Both the position numbers and the translations under genes were made by a program. The notes beneath the pieces were generated by a model. It did no database searches. It was not told the origin of the DNA and was given only the letters and a program-made list of their open reading frames with translations. A DNA stretch of 64,000 nucleotides from Pseudomonas jessenii (lineage in GTDB: Bacteria; Pseudomonadota; Gammaproteobacteria; Pseudomonadales; Pseudomonadaceae). The DNA is taken from assembly GCF_002236115.1 (NCBI RefSeq), contig NZ_NIWT01000004.1, positions 620,001 through 684,000 of the forward strand, in the 5' to 3' direction. Numbering within the stretch: position 1 is the stretch's first letter; every line of letters begins with the position of its first letter. This document shows, piece by piece, positions 37,935 through 46,255 of this stretch.

Positions 37935-39062
37935 TTACTGAGGCTTGGCTTCAGTTTTTGGTTTGCCGAAGTGCCACTCGTAAACCACGAATTTGAAGTC
38001 TTTCAGGTCGCCTTTCTCGTCGAAGCTCAGGTCGCCGGTAGGCGTCTTGAAGGTGCCGGCGTGGATGGCTTCAGCCACTTTGGCGGAGTCTTCGGACTTG
38101 GCAGCCTTGATGCCGTCGGCGATCACGGTCACAGCCGAGTAGGCCGGGAACACGAACGGACCGCTTGGATCTTCTTTCTTGGCTTTGAACGCATCAGCCA
38201 GGGCAACGTTGGCCGGATCCTGGTCGAAGGATTTCGGCAGGGTCACCAGCAGGCCTTCGGAAGCGTCCTTGGCGATCTGCGAAATGGAGTCGTTACCCAC
38301 GCCTTCCGGACCCATGAACTTGGCTTTCAGGCCTTTTTCCGCAGACTGACGCAGGATCAGGCCCAGCTCCGGGTGGTAGCCGCCGTAGTAGACGAAGTCG
38401 ACGTTGGCTTGCTTGAGTTTGGCGATCATCGAGGAGAAGTCTTTGTCGCCGGCGTTGACGCCTTCGAACACGGCAACCTTGACGCCTTTGCCTTCCAGGG
38501 TTTTCTTCACGGCAGAGGCGATGCCTTCACCGTATTGCTGTTTGTCGTGCAGAACAGCAACGATCTTCGGTTTTACGAAGTCGGCAATGTAGTTACCGGC
38601 AGCAGGGCCCTGGGCGCTGTCCAGACCGATGGTGCGGAACACCATTTTGTAACCACGGGCGGTGATGTCCGGGCTGGTGGCAGCCGGGGTGATCATGATC
38701 ACGCCTTCGTCTTCGTAGATGTCCGAAGCCGGTTGAGTGGAGCTGGAGCACAAGTGACCGACTACGAACTTGACGCCGTCGTTGACGACCTTGTTCGCGA
38801 CTGCCACAGCTTGTTTCGGATCACACGCGTCATCGTATTCAACGGCTTCGAGTTTCTTGCCGTCCACGCCGCCCTTGGCGTTGATTTGCTCGATGGCCAT
38901 TTTGGCGCCACTGAACTGCATGTCGCCGTATTGGGCTACAGGGCCGGTCTTAGGGCCGGCGATGCCGATCTTGATGGTGTCAGCTGCGAACGAATGGCTG
39001 GCAACCCCGGCCAGAACCATAGCGGCAAACAGTTTGGAAATCTGCTTAGTAGCCTTAGTCAT
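37935..39062 (-). CDS. braC: Branched-chain amino acid-binding periplasmic protein (BraC/LivJ/LivK type)
   Basis: 375 residues with a signal peptide (MTKATKQISKLFAAMVLAGVASHSFAA). The mature protein begins DTIKIGIAGPKTGPVAQYGDMQ, typical of the family, and has the conserved YDDACDPKQAVAVANKVV and HLCSSSTQPASDIYEDEGV stretches. Cys pairs in these stretches suit the disulphide known in LivJ/BraC. It binds Leu/Ile/Val (and possibly Ala/Thr) and delivers them to LivHMGF. Confidence 0.93.
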   Translation of the reverse strand: MTKATKQISKLFAAMVLAGVASHSFAADTIKIGIAGPKTGPVAQYGDMQFSGAKMAIEQINAKGGVDGKKLEAVEYDDACDPKQAVAVANKVVNDGVKFVVGHLCSSSTQPASDIYEDEGVIMITPAATSPDITARGYKMVFRTIGLDSAQGPAAGNYIADFVKPKIVAVLHDKQQYGEGIASAVKKTLEGKGVKVAVFEGVNAGDKDFSSMIAKLKQANVDFVYYGGYHPELGLILRQSAEKGLKAKFMGPEGVGNDSISQIAKDASEGLLVTLPKSFDQDPANVALADAFKAKKEDPSGPFVFPAYSAVTVIADGIKAAKSEDSAKVAEAIHAGTFKTPTGDLSFDEKGDLKDFKFVVYEWHFGKPKTEAKPQ

Positions 39063-39412
39063 AGTGCTCCACTCTTACTGTTGTAGTTTTTATAGTCCTG
39101 GCGCCGAAAGCAGCAGAACCGGGTCGGATATCTGCGACATTCCCCGGAAAAGTCCCTCGGCAACTGTACCGGTACAGTGTAGAGCGCCGATTGTCAGCCT
39201 GGGAAGGCAGCGCCGGGGGACAAAACCTGCAAGTGTCGCTTTATTGAAAGTAAAAGACAGAATTGCGGCGGGGTGTTGAGGGGCTTATAGCCGTATTCAG
39301 TGCATTCTCTGGCTTTCCTGCGCTTTTCATTTCGGTCACTCAATTGCATCCGGGTTTTTCTGCCAGTCCACCGACGTTATCATTCGCGTCGATTTCTTTT
39401 CCGGACAGTCCC
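39063..39412. promoter_or_regulatory. Divergent region between braC-type gene and DUF2288 gene
   Basis: 350 bases without a gene. It includes a perfect 16-bp palindrome at 39163-39178, about 100 bases before the reverse-strand gene. A frame open across 39263-39412 in line with the DUF2288 gene has no start signal and is judged non-coding. Confidence 0.5.
39163..39178. promoter_or_regulatory. Perfect palindrome ACTGTACCGGTACAGT, candidate operator
   Basis: The 16-base sequence is its own reverse complement. It is shorter than a LexA box (CTG-N8-CAG, not N10). The form resembles GntR/MocR-type operators, but no regulator is encoded beside it. The nearest start is the braC-type gene, 101 bases away on the reverse strand. 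Confidence 0.5.
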
Positions 39413-39718
39413 ATGAATCAAGAACCTAGCACCCTCTATGCCAAGCTGCTTGGTGAAACCGCATCTATTACCTGGAAAGAGCTGGAGCCGTTCTTCGCCA
39501 AGGGTGCCCTATTGTGGGTCGATCCTGGCCTGGATCTGATCGCCGCCGCCGAGGCCGTTGCCCAGGATGAAGGGGAGAAAGTGGCTGCCTGGCTGGCCGC
39601 CGACAAGCTCGGCAAGCTCTCTGAAACGCGGGCGCTGGATCTTTTTGAACGTGATCCACAGCTGTGGGCCGTGGTTGTTTCGCCGTGGATTCTGATCCAG
39701 GAAAGGGCGCAGGCTTAA
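39413..39718 (+). CDS. DUF2288 family protein
   Basis: 101 residues from ATG 39413. The family signature stretches LYAKLLGETASITWKELEPFFAKGALLWVD and KVAAWLAADKLGKL are present. It is cytoplasmic, uncharacterised, and conserved in gamma-proteobacteria. It lies between the liv operon and the tubulin-like gene, convergent with the latter. Confidence 0.82.
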   Translation: MNQEPSTLYAKLLGETASITWKELEPFFAKGALLWVDPGLDLIAAAEAVAQDEGEKVAAWLAADKLGKLSETRALDLFERDPQLWAVVVSPWILIQERAQA

Positions 39719-39906
39719 AAGGTTGCACCTGATTGGTGCGTTCGTTTCTGAGGGAAAAGTGTGTAGCCGAGTAGCGTGATGGCATGTTGCCGTAGAGAAA
39801 GGCCACAGCCTCACGGTGACGTAAACGTAACGGGAACAGTTGGGAGGGCAACTGAACGTCTGCTCAATTGTTTCTGAATGTTGATTTGCAGTAATTCAAG
39901 GCCGCC

Positions 39907-39988
39907 ATCGCGAGCAAGCTCGCTCCCACAGGGATCGCATTCTTTCAAACAGAACGCGGTCAACTGTGGGAGCGAGCTTGCTCGCGAT
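39907..39988. repeat. REP inverted pair before the tubulin-like gene's 3' end
   Basis: ATCGCGAGCAAGCTCGCTCCCACA and its complement TGTGGGAGCGAGCTTGCTCGCGAT are separated by about 34 bases. The pair sits between the convergent DUF2288 and tubulin-like genes. Confidence 0.87.
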
Positions 39989-40013
39989 AGGGGCGGTGAG
40001 TTTTCGGGTCTTG

Positions 40014-42209
40014 TTAAGCCGTTTTGCCCGTATGGTTATTCAACGAAATAACCTTGGTCTTGCCGATGCGGTGACGGTAGATCTCGCGCAGGTACTTGAT
40101 CGATTTCTTCACGCAATCCCGGGACAGGCGAATGTCGTTGATCGAGACGAACTTGTCCTTGTCGTTGATCAGCTCACGGTACTTCTTCTCGTACATCGGC
40201 TTGATCGCGTACCAGTTAGTATCGAGGATCTTCGCCGGGTTCTCGAATTCGTTGAGTAGTTCGTCAATCCGGTCTTCATCGAACTGTTCGTTGATGATGA
40301 AGTCCAGGATCGAGTTGTCCAGGGTCTCGTCGAAGCGGTACGGGTTTTTCGCGAAGCAGCGCTTGATGAAGGCCACGATCAGCGTCAGGAAATCGTCCGA
40401 CAGGCACGGGCTCTTGGCGATCAGGGTGGTCAGCGACAGGTTGGCCGAAGCACCGATCACCAGCGCGTAGCGCTTGAGCGTGGTGTTGGGGAACAGGCTG
40501 TTGAGATGAGTCTTCAACCGGTTCAAATCCATGTAGGACAGCTTGTAGTCCTTCGGCAACGAAACGATCGACACCACCGACGAGCAATTCTTGAAGAAGT
40601 GCAGGTCATGCAGGGCCGCCGCGTCGTAACCCGAGTTCTTGTACTGCTCCAGTGACGCGCGATAGCGCTTGGACTCGATCGGCAACAGGCTGATGCCCTC
40701 GATGGCCTGGGTGACCTTGTTGAAGTGCGGCAGGTCGATCGAGCGGAAGAACAGGTCGTCGATGTTCAGGCGTTGCGGCTCTTTCTCGAACACCTTGAAT
40801 TTGTCGCTGCTCGGCGCCGGGGTTTCCGGCACCACGGACTCGGCGTAGGCAATCGCCACCGGGCCGGCCAGGCTCATGAACAGGTCGTTGGCGTCCAGGC
40901 GGATGGTTTCGCCGATGTCGATGCCGGCACGACGGAAATAGTTCTGGTCGTAGTCGGTGGTCACCGCCTGGGCCGTCAGAATGTTGAAGATCTGCTGCGA
41001 GATGTATTGGTTGGCATGCTTTTCCATGGCATTGACATCAATGTTCTGGATATTGCCGTCATCGTTCTCTTCGGCGTAACGCATGATGTCGTTGGAGATC
41101 AGCATCATCGCGTTCCATGGGCGGATGCGGCCCATGACGCTGGCTTCGCTGCTGTCTTCGTTGGCGAAGTTGTAGGAGAAGTCCCACTCTTCCGACAGGT
41201 ATTTGCACAACAGGCGTCCGGCGTTGATGTGCAGCGCCTCGGACATTTCACTGCGGTGATCTGAAATGTTCGGCAGTACACAGATGCCACTGGTGAAGAT
41301 CGGTTCGAAGACGAAGGAGTGGCCGCTCTTGCTGTCGTGCTCGTCCATCGGCTTGGTGTCGAACGTCTTGTTCATGTACGAGTGCTGCTGGGCCAGGCCG
41401 AACTCCGAGGCCATGCCCGAACCGGTACCGCCGCCGGCACTGAAGATCGAGAAATACAGGCGCGACTGGTTGGCCTTGATGCCGCAGCTGTCGATCAGGT
41501 ACGAGTGAATCATTTTCCAGTCGGGGCTGGAGAAACGCTGGGTGTCCTTGTTCAGGATGATCTTGGCCAGGTACTGGCCGAGGATCGGCGCGTTACCGGC
41601 GCCACCGGCGTGGACTTCCGACAGATCCATGATCTTCATCTTGCTGTAGTCGCGCAGAAAGCCGCTTTTTTCGCCCTTGCGCGAGAAACGGATGCGCCCG
41701 GCGATGTCCTTGTCCAGGTCGCCGAGCATCACCAGCGGCTCGACCAGAAACACCGGCTTGGTGTTTTTGTTCTGGCCCAGGCGCAGGTTGTTGCGGATCC
41801 ACTGGGCCGGGCTGTAACCCTTTTCGGCAAAACGCTTGTCCGGCGACAGGCGATCTTCGTTGTTGAATTCATTGAGGTAGAACTTGCGGGCGTTGTACAC
41901 CAGTTCCGCCACGTCCAGCGCAATGTTCGAGCCACAGCGGCCCAAGCCGATCAGGCATACCGACGGGAATTCCTGATCGCTGTGCTGTTCGCTGTCGCCT
42001 TCCAGGTGCGGTGCGCGCGGGAACACCATGTCGCGCAGGCCGTCGAGGTTGTCGAGGATGCGGTCGGTGTTGGTTTCGGTGAAGTACAGGTATTGCTGGG
42101 TCGCCAACGGGCGCGATTGAATCGATGGCTTAGGTGATGACGGGCTGTTGGCCGCGGGGCTCAACGTCAGATCGGTTACCGCAGTGGCCGGGTTGTTTTT
42201 AGAAGTCAT
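40014..42209 (-). CDS. Large tubulin/FtsZ-superfamily-like GTPase (putative)
   Basis: 731 residues, not the cell-division FtsZ. Loop motifs of the superfamily appear in order. T1 is LIGLGRCGSN (86-95), closer to tubulin GQCGNQ than to FtsZ. T3 is AGGAGNAPILG (201-211), like FtsZ GAGANPEVG. T4, the GTP-binding signature, is SAGGGTGSG (257-265). A strand and loop read GICVLPN (308-314) and MMLISNDIM (368-376), like FtsZ before helix H7. T7 is RLDANDL (437-443), keeping both aspartates of NxDxxD with Arg for Asn. An N-terminal extension of about 80 residues and a C-terminal region of about 270 residues (from 460) are novel. Monocistronic; roles are unknown. Assembly and GTPase activity are inferences. 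A hidden match to the Pfam Tubulin_2-type family would be expected. Confidence 0.72.
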   Translation of the reverse strand: MTSKNNPATAVTDLTLSPAANSPSSPKPSIQSRPLATQQYLYFTETNTDRILDNLDGLRDMVFPRAPHLEGDSEQHSDQEFPSVCLIGLGRCGSNIALDVAELVYNARKFYLNEFNNEDRLSPDKRFAEKGYSPAQWIRNNLRLGQNKNTKPVFLVEPLVMLGDLDKDIAGRIRFSRKGEKSGFLRDYSKMKIMDLSEVHAGGAGNAPILGQYLAKIILNKDTQRFSSPDWKMIHSYLIDSCGIKANQSRLYFSIFSAGGGTGSGMASEFGLAQQHSYMNKTFDTKPMDEHDSKSGHSFVFEPIFTSGICVLPNISDHRSEMSEALHINAGRLLCKYLSEEWDFSYNFANEDSSEASVMGRIRPWNAMMLISNDIMRYAEENDDGNIQNIDVNAMEKHANQYISQQIFNILTAQAVTTDYDQNYFRRAGIDIGETIRLDANDLFMSLAGPVAIAYAESVVPETPAPSSDKFKVFEKEPQRLNIDDLFFRSIDLPHFNKVTQAIEGISLLPIESKRYRASLEQYKNSGYDAAALHDLHFFKNCSSVVSIVSLPKDYKLSYMDLNRLKTHLNSLFPNTTLKRYALVIGASANLSLTTLIAKSPCLSDDFLTLIVAFIKRCFAKNPYRFDETLDNSILDFIINEQFDEDRIDELLNEFENPAKILDTNWYAIKPMYEKKYRELINDKDKFVSINDIRLSRDCVKKSIKYLREIYRHRIGKTKVISLNNHTGKTA

Positions 42210-42405
42210 AGTTCGCCATCTACCTGGGCTGATTGGTTGGCCGACTCACTGTCGTCGAACCGTCACGGAATACAATCGCGTCTTTTTTCAGCGCGTACTT
42301 GGACCATGCCTTGGTCTTTAGCCTGAGCATTGCTCGGAGTGAATCCTTTCCTGAGTCATGATGAATCGGCCAATATTCGGTGATCTTTAATCAAGAAGAG
42401 GCAAA

Positions 42406-43302
42406 ATGATGTCAACGCTACCTTCGCTAGGGTTTGCCGGGATCGGCCTGATGGGGCTGCCGATGTGCCGGCGCCTGCTGGCCGCGGGTTATCCGCTGGC
42501 GGTATGGAATCGCAATCCGGACAAGTGCAAGCCGCTGGTGGAGGCCGGCGCGCGCCAGGTCGCCAGCCCGGCCGAACTGTGCCAGCACGCTGACGTGGTG
42601 ATGCTGTGCCTGGCCGATACCTCGGTCGTACGCGAGGTGGTGTTTGGTCCGGCAGGTGTTGTGGAGGGCGCCAAAAAAGGCCAGCTGCTGGTGGATTTCT
42701 CCAGCCTGGAGCCCAACGCTACGCGGGAAATGGCCGCAGAACTTGCCGCTAAAACCGGCATGGGCTGGCTCGATACGCCGGTGTCCGGTGGCGTGGTCGG
42801 TGCCGAGGCTGGAAGCCTGGCGATCATGGTCGGCGGTGAGCTACAGGATCTGGAGCGGGTCCGGCCTGTCCTGTTGAGCCTGGGGCAGCGTGTGACGCAT
42901 ATGGGCGGCGTCGGCGCGGGGCAGGTGACCAAGGCGTGCAATCAGATGATCGTCGCCTGCAATGCATTGGTGATTGCCGAAGTGGTCGCGTTGGCGGAGC
43001 GTTCCGGGGTTGATGCCAGTCTGATCGCCGAAGCGCTGGCCGGCGGCTTTGCCGATTCGAAACCCTTGCAGATCCTGGCTCCGCAGATGGCGCAAAATCG
43101 ATTCGAACCGGTCAAGTGGCACGTACGGACGTTACTCAAGGATCTGGATACAGCGGTGAAGTTTTCCCGTGAACAAGGCTCGGCGACACCGATCAGCGGT
43201 CTGGCCGCGCAGTTGATGCGCCTGCATGGGAGTCAGGGGTTTCTTGAAAAGGACCCGTCTACATTAGTGCAGATGTACCGTGAACCAGGCTCAGCGTCGT
43301 GA
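42406..43302 (+). CDS. Beta-hydroxyacid dehydrogenase (3-hydroxyisobutyrate / tartronate semialdehyde reductase type)
   Basis: 298 residues with AAGAGG upstream of ATG 42406. The NAD(P)-binding motif is GFAGIGLMGLPMCRRLL, followed by the substrate motif LDTPVSGGVVGAEAGSLAIMVGG. The catalytic Lys is in GAGQVTKACNQMIVACN. The class reduces or oxidises short beta-hydroxyacids such as 3-hydroxyisobutyrate or D-glycerate. The last 44 bases overlap the end of the convergent GGDEF-EAL gene. Confidence 0.88.
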   Translation: MMSTLPSLGFAGIGLMGLPMCRRLLAAGYPLAVWNRNPDKCKPLVEAGARQVASPAELCQHADVVMLCLADTSVVREVVFGPAGVVEGAKKGQLLVDFSSLEPNATREMAAELAAKTGMGWLDTPVSGGVVGAEAGSLAIMVGGELQDLERVRPVLLSLGQRVTHMGGVGAGQVTKACNQMIVACNALVIAEVVALAERSGVDASLIAEALAGGFADSKPLQILAPQMAQNRFEPVKWHVRTLLKDLDTAVKFSREQGSATPISGLAAQLMRLHGSQGFLEKDPSTLVQMYREPGSAS

Positions 43303-45487
43303 CGGTGTAGGCGTGCTTGCGCTGGTTGATTTCTTTCAGTACCGGATGCAGTTCGGCCAGTGGCACCGGCCGACTCAGCAGATAGCCCTGAACGAAGTCA
43401 CAGCCATGGTCTTCCAGGAACTGGTATTGCTCGAAGGTTTCGACCCCTTCGGTGACCACTTGCAGGTGCAGGGTATGGGCCATGACGATAATCGCCTGGA
43501 CGATTTCCATATCCTGGGTCGCCTTGGGAATGTCCTGGATGAACGAACGGTCGATTTTCAGCGTGTTGAGCGGCAAGCGCTTGAGGTAGGCCAGGGATGA
43601 ATAGCCGGTGCCGAAGTCATCGATAGACAGTGAAACGCCGAGGGCGCGTATCTGGCGCAGCAGCACCAGGGTGTCGGCGATATTGCCCATCAAGGCGTTT
43701 TCGGTGACCTCCAGTTCCAGACGGTGGGGCTCCACACCGGAGGCCCGCAATGCGTACTCGATTTCATCGGCCAGTTCTTCGCGCGCCAGGTTCAGGGGCG
43801 AGCAGTTCACGGCGATCTTCAGGTCTTCACAGCCTTGGCGCGACAACTCGCCCAGATCCTCGCAGGCCTTGCGCAGCACCCAGTTGTCCAGCTCGGCGAT
43901 CAGACCATTGGCTTCGGCGATGGCGATAAAACGATCCGGTACGAGGAAACCGTGGACCGGGTGTTGCCAGCGGATCAAGGCTTCGAGCTTGCTCACCTGA
44001 CCGGTCTTGAGGTCATAGATGGGCTGGTAATAGAGCATCAGGCCGGTGTCTTCACGCAGGGCGTGGCGCAACTCTTCTTCCAGTTGCAGCTCGAGTGTGG
44101 CGCGGGTTTTCAGGTCGGCACTGAAAAAACTCAGCCCGTTGCGGCCGCTGCCCTTGGACTGATACAGCGCCAGGTCGGCGTTTTTCAACAGTTCCTCACA
44201 GGTCTTGCCGTCTTCCGGAAACAGGCTGATGCCGATGCTGGTGGTCATGACCATGCGCCTGCCGGCCAACTCGATGGGCTCCTTCATTTTCAGCATGATG
44301 CGTTGGGCCATCTGCCGCGCTTCGTCACGATCACGCAGGTCGATGAGCAGGCAGAACTCGTCGCCGCCGAAGCGAGCGACCACATCCTCATGACTGCGAA
44401 CAGAGCTCTTGATGTGCCCGGCAAGCACTTTGAGCAGTTCGTCACCGGCATCGTGGCCAAGGCTGTCGTTGATCCGCTTGAAATGGTCGATGTCCAGGAA
44501 CATGACCGCCAGCATCCCGCCTTTGTTGGTTTTCTCGATGAGTTTTTCAGCGAAGACCTGGTTGAACCCGCGGCGGTTGATCAGGTTGGTCAACGCATCG
44601 TAGTTCGCCAGCTGTTGCAGCGACATGCGCGCCTGGTCAAGTTGGCTTAGCAGGGAGTTGACCCGTTGCAGGTCGTGGTCCTTGTGTTGCAGCTTCTTGT
44701 CCGCCAGTGCCGCGCTGATGCTGCTGCCGATGATCAGCAGGGTGATGACTGTCACGGTCAGCGCCAGTTGCAGATGGCTGTGTTCGCCGGTTTGCGCTGG
44801 CAGGCTGTCGCTGGGCATCACCATGTTGAAGGCGGCCATGGCAGTGAGGTGCATACCGAGGATGCCCGCCCCGAGCACCAGGCTGGCGCAGAATTTGAAA
44901 AGCTGATGCAGCATGCCGGCGCCGTCGCGCAGATACCATGCCAGCAACAAGGCGGCCAGCGCGGCACCGATCGCGATCGCGATGGAAAGGGCGAACAGGC
45001 CCGGATGGTAATAGACCGAGGCATTGGAGTGCATGGCCGTCATGCCCACGTAATGCATGGTCGCGATACCCAGGCCGATCCCGACCGATGACGTGAGGCA
45101 CTGTCGAAAACTCAGCTCAGGAAGGCTGAGGGTACGCATCGCCAGCCATGCGGCGAACAGCGCGATGGTTAGCGAGAACACCGTGACAGGCAGTTGGTAG
45201 TGAAGATCGATAGGCGCCTGGAATGCCAGCATCCCGACAAAATGCATGGCCCAGATGCCGCCGGCCAGGCATCCGCTGCCCACCCAGCGCCAGAGCGTTT
45301 GGGACGCGGATTTTTCAGCGTGAGCAACCCGTTCGGCCATGTCCAGTGTCGCGAAACCGCCGACACAGGCGACCAGATAAGCCAGCAGCACCAGAAACGG
45401 GTCATGTGTGCAATTAAGTATGACCTGCCCAGTCTCTGGTAGCTCGGTAATGAAATGCAAACCAAGCCACTCCATAGCATGCCCCAT
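43259..45487 (-). CDS. MHYT-GGDEF-EAL membrane protein (MucR/NbdA-like)
   Basis: 742 residues. An N-terminal MHYT sensor (about 30-260) of seven or so helices has three motifs: WAMHFVGM (79-86), TMHYVGM (143-149) and GMHLTAM (211-217). These likely bind copper and sense oxygen or NO. The diguanylate cyclase site is intact (RFGGDEF, GGDEF at 374-378). The product-inhibition I-site is degenerate (RSHE). The phosphodiesterase domain has LEALIRWQHP (EAL at 502-504) and DDFGTGYSSLAYL. It therefore can probably make and break cyclic-di-GMP. The domain order matches P. aeruginosa MucR. Confidence 0.92.
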   Translation of the reverse strand: MGHAMEWLGLHFITELPETGQVILNCTHDPFLVLLAYLVACVGGFATLDMAERVAHAEKSASQTLWRWVGSGCLAGGIWAMHFVGMLAFQAPIDLHYQLPVTVFSLTIALFAAWLAMRTLSLPELSFRQCLTSSVGIGLGIATMHYVGMTAMHSNASVYYHPGLFALSIAIAIGAALAALLLAWYLRDGAGMLHQLFKFCASLVLGAGILGMHLTAMAAFNMVMPSDSLPAQTGEHSHLQLALTVTVITLLIIGSSISAALADKKLQHKDHDLQRVNSLLSQLDQARMSLQQLANYDALTNLINRRGFNQVFAEKLIEKTNKGGMLAVMFLDIDHFKRINDSLGHDAGDELLKVLAGHIKSSVRSHEDVVARFGGDEFCLLIDLRDRDEARQMAQRIMLKMKEPIELAGRRMVMTTSIGISLFPEDGKTCEELLKNADLALYQSKGSGRNGLSFFSADLKTRATLELQLEEELRHALREDTGLMLYYQPIYDLKTGQVSKLEALIRWQHPVHGFLVPDRFIAIAEANGLIAELDNWVLRKACEDLGELSRQGCEDLKIAVNCSPLNLAREELADEIEYALRASGVEPHRLELEVTENALMGNIADTLVLLRQIRALGVSLSIDDFGTGYSSLAYLKRLPLNTLKIDRSFIQDIPKATQDMEIVQAIIVMAHTLHLQVVTEGVETFEQYQFLEDHGCDFVQGYLLSRPVPLAELHPVLKEINQRKHAYTVTTLSLVHGTSALM

Positions 45488-45566
45488 CGTTAAGCTTCAG
45501 GTCGGCGCAAGGAGCGTCGGCGAATGTCGTGGAGTATAGAGGGCGTGGATGGAGCGCAAGCAGTAG

Positions 45567-45590
45567 TGGCATATTGATGCCAATTTTTTT
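45567..45590 (+). other. Terminator-like hairpin in a reverse-strand intergenic
   Basis: TGGCAT and ATGCCA pair around loop ATTG, followed by A and seven T residues on the forward strand. No forward gene runs into it. It sits upstream of the GGDEF-EAL start, so it could instead be an operator. Confidence 0.35.
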
Positions 45591-45622
45591 GATATTAGGC
45601 TAATAGCGATTAGTGCTATGAC

Positions 45623-45988
45623 TCAGGCGATTTGCTTCTGAGGCGTCTCGAACGCGGGTTGCAGGGCCGGCAAACCGAAAGCCGCACGGGCCGCGTCGCA
45701 ATCGGGATTTGCCAGGCCGTCGACCCACGAAGCGTCGAACTCCCGACAGGTGCTGGAGCGTTTTTCGTAAATGGAGCACTGCACCGTACTGCCCACGTCT
45801 CCGACCAGGCTGGTGCAGCGCACGGGTTTGCAGCCGGTTCCGAGCATCGCGACCCGACTGGGGCTGATCTGCTCGACAAGCTCATCGGGTACCGTCCCCC
45901 CGGACGAGGCGCATTCACCCCAGAAAAATGACACGCGAAAATGAGAACAGCAGGCACCGCAATTCAGACACGGACTGGCTTCGGACAT
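45623..45988 (-). CDS. YkgJ-family cysteine-cluster protein
   Basis: 121 residues. The metal-binding motif CLNCGACCSHFRVSF is at the N-terminus and further conserved cysteines lie in CKPVRCTSLVGDVGSTVQCSIYEKRSSTCREFD. The family is thought to bind zinc or an iron-sulphur cluster; its role is unknown. It is monocistronic. Confidence 0.87.
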   Translation of the reverse strand: MSEASPCLNCGACCSHFRVSFFWGECASSGGTVPDELVEQISPSRVAMLGTGCKPVRCTSLVGDVGSTVQCSIYEKRSSTCREFDASWVDGLANPDCDAARAAFGLPALQPAFETPQKQIA

Positions 45989-46255
45989 GGGCGATTATCT
46001 AAGGAGGAGTGGAGACACAGGGGGGAAACAAGGCCGCTATTCTAGGCTTCGCCAACGGCTTGGGAAGGGGGGCTGAAAGGTATTTTTCATCGCTCGGACG
46101 GACTGCGAAATACCCGTCCCGCGAAAGCTCCTACAGGTTGCGTCCCATGGGTTGGTATCAGCCTGGCGAATAATGAAAGACAGGCGCGGCCGGCCTGTCT
46201 AGATTGCAAAGACCGGGGGCAGTGACGCCCCAAAAACAATAAAAGAGACGGACCC

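Noticed and set aside
39164-39177. LexA/SOS box reading of the palindrome
   Set aside because: The CTG and CAG arms are separated by 8 bases where LexA sites need 10.
39263-39412. 50-codon N-terminal extension of the DUF2288 gene
   Set aside because: It has no ribosome site and does not fit the family N-terminus, which begins at 39413.
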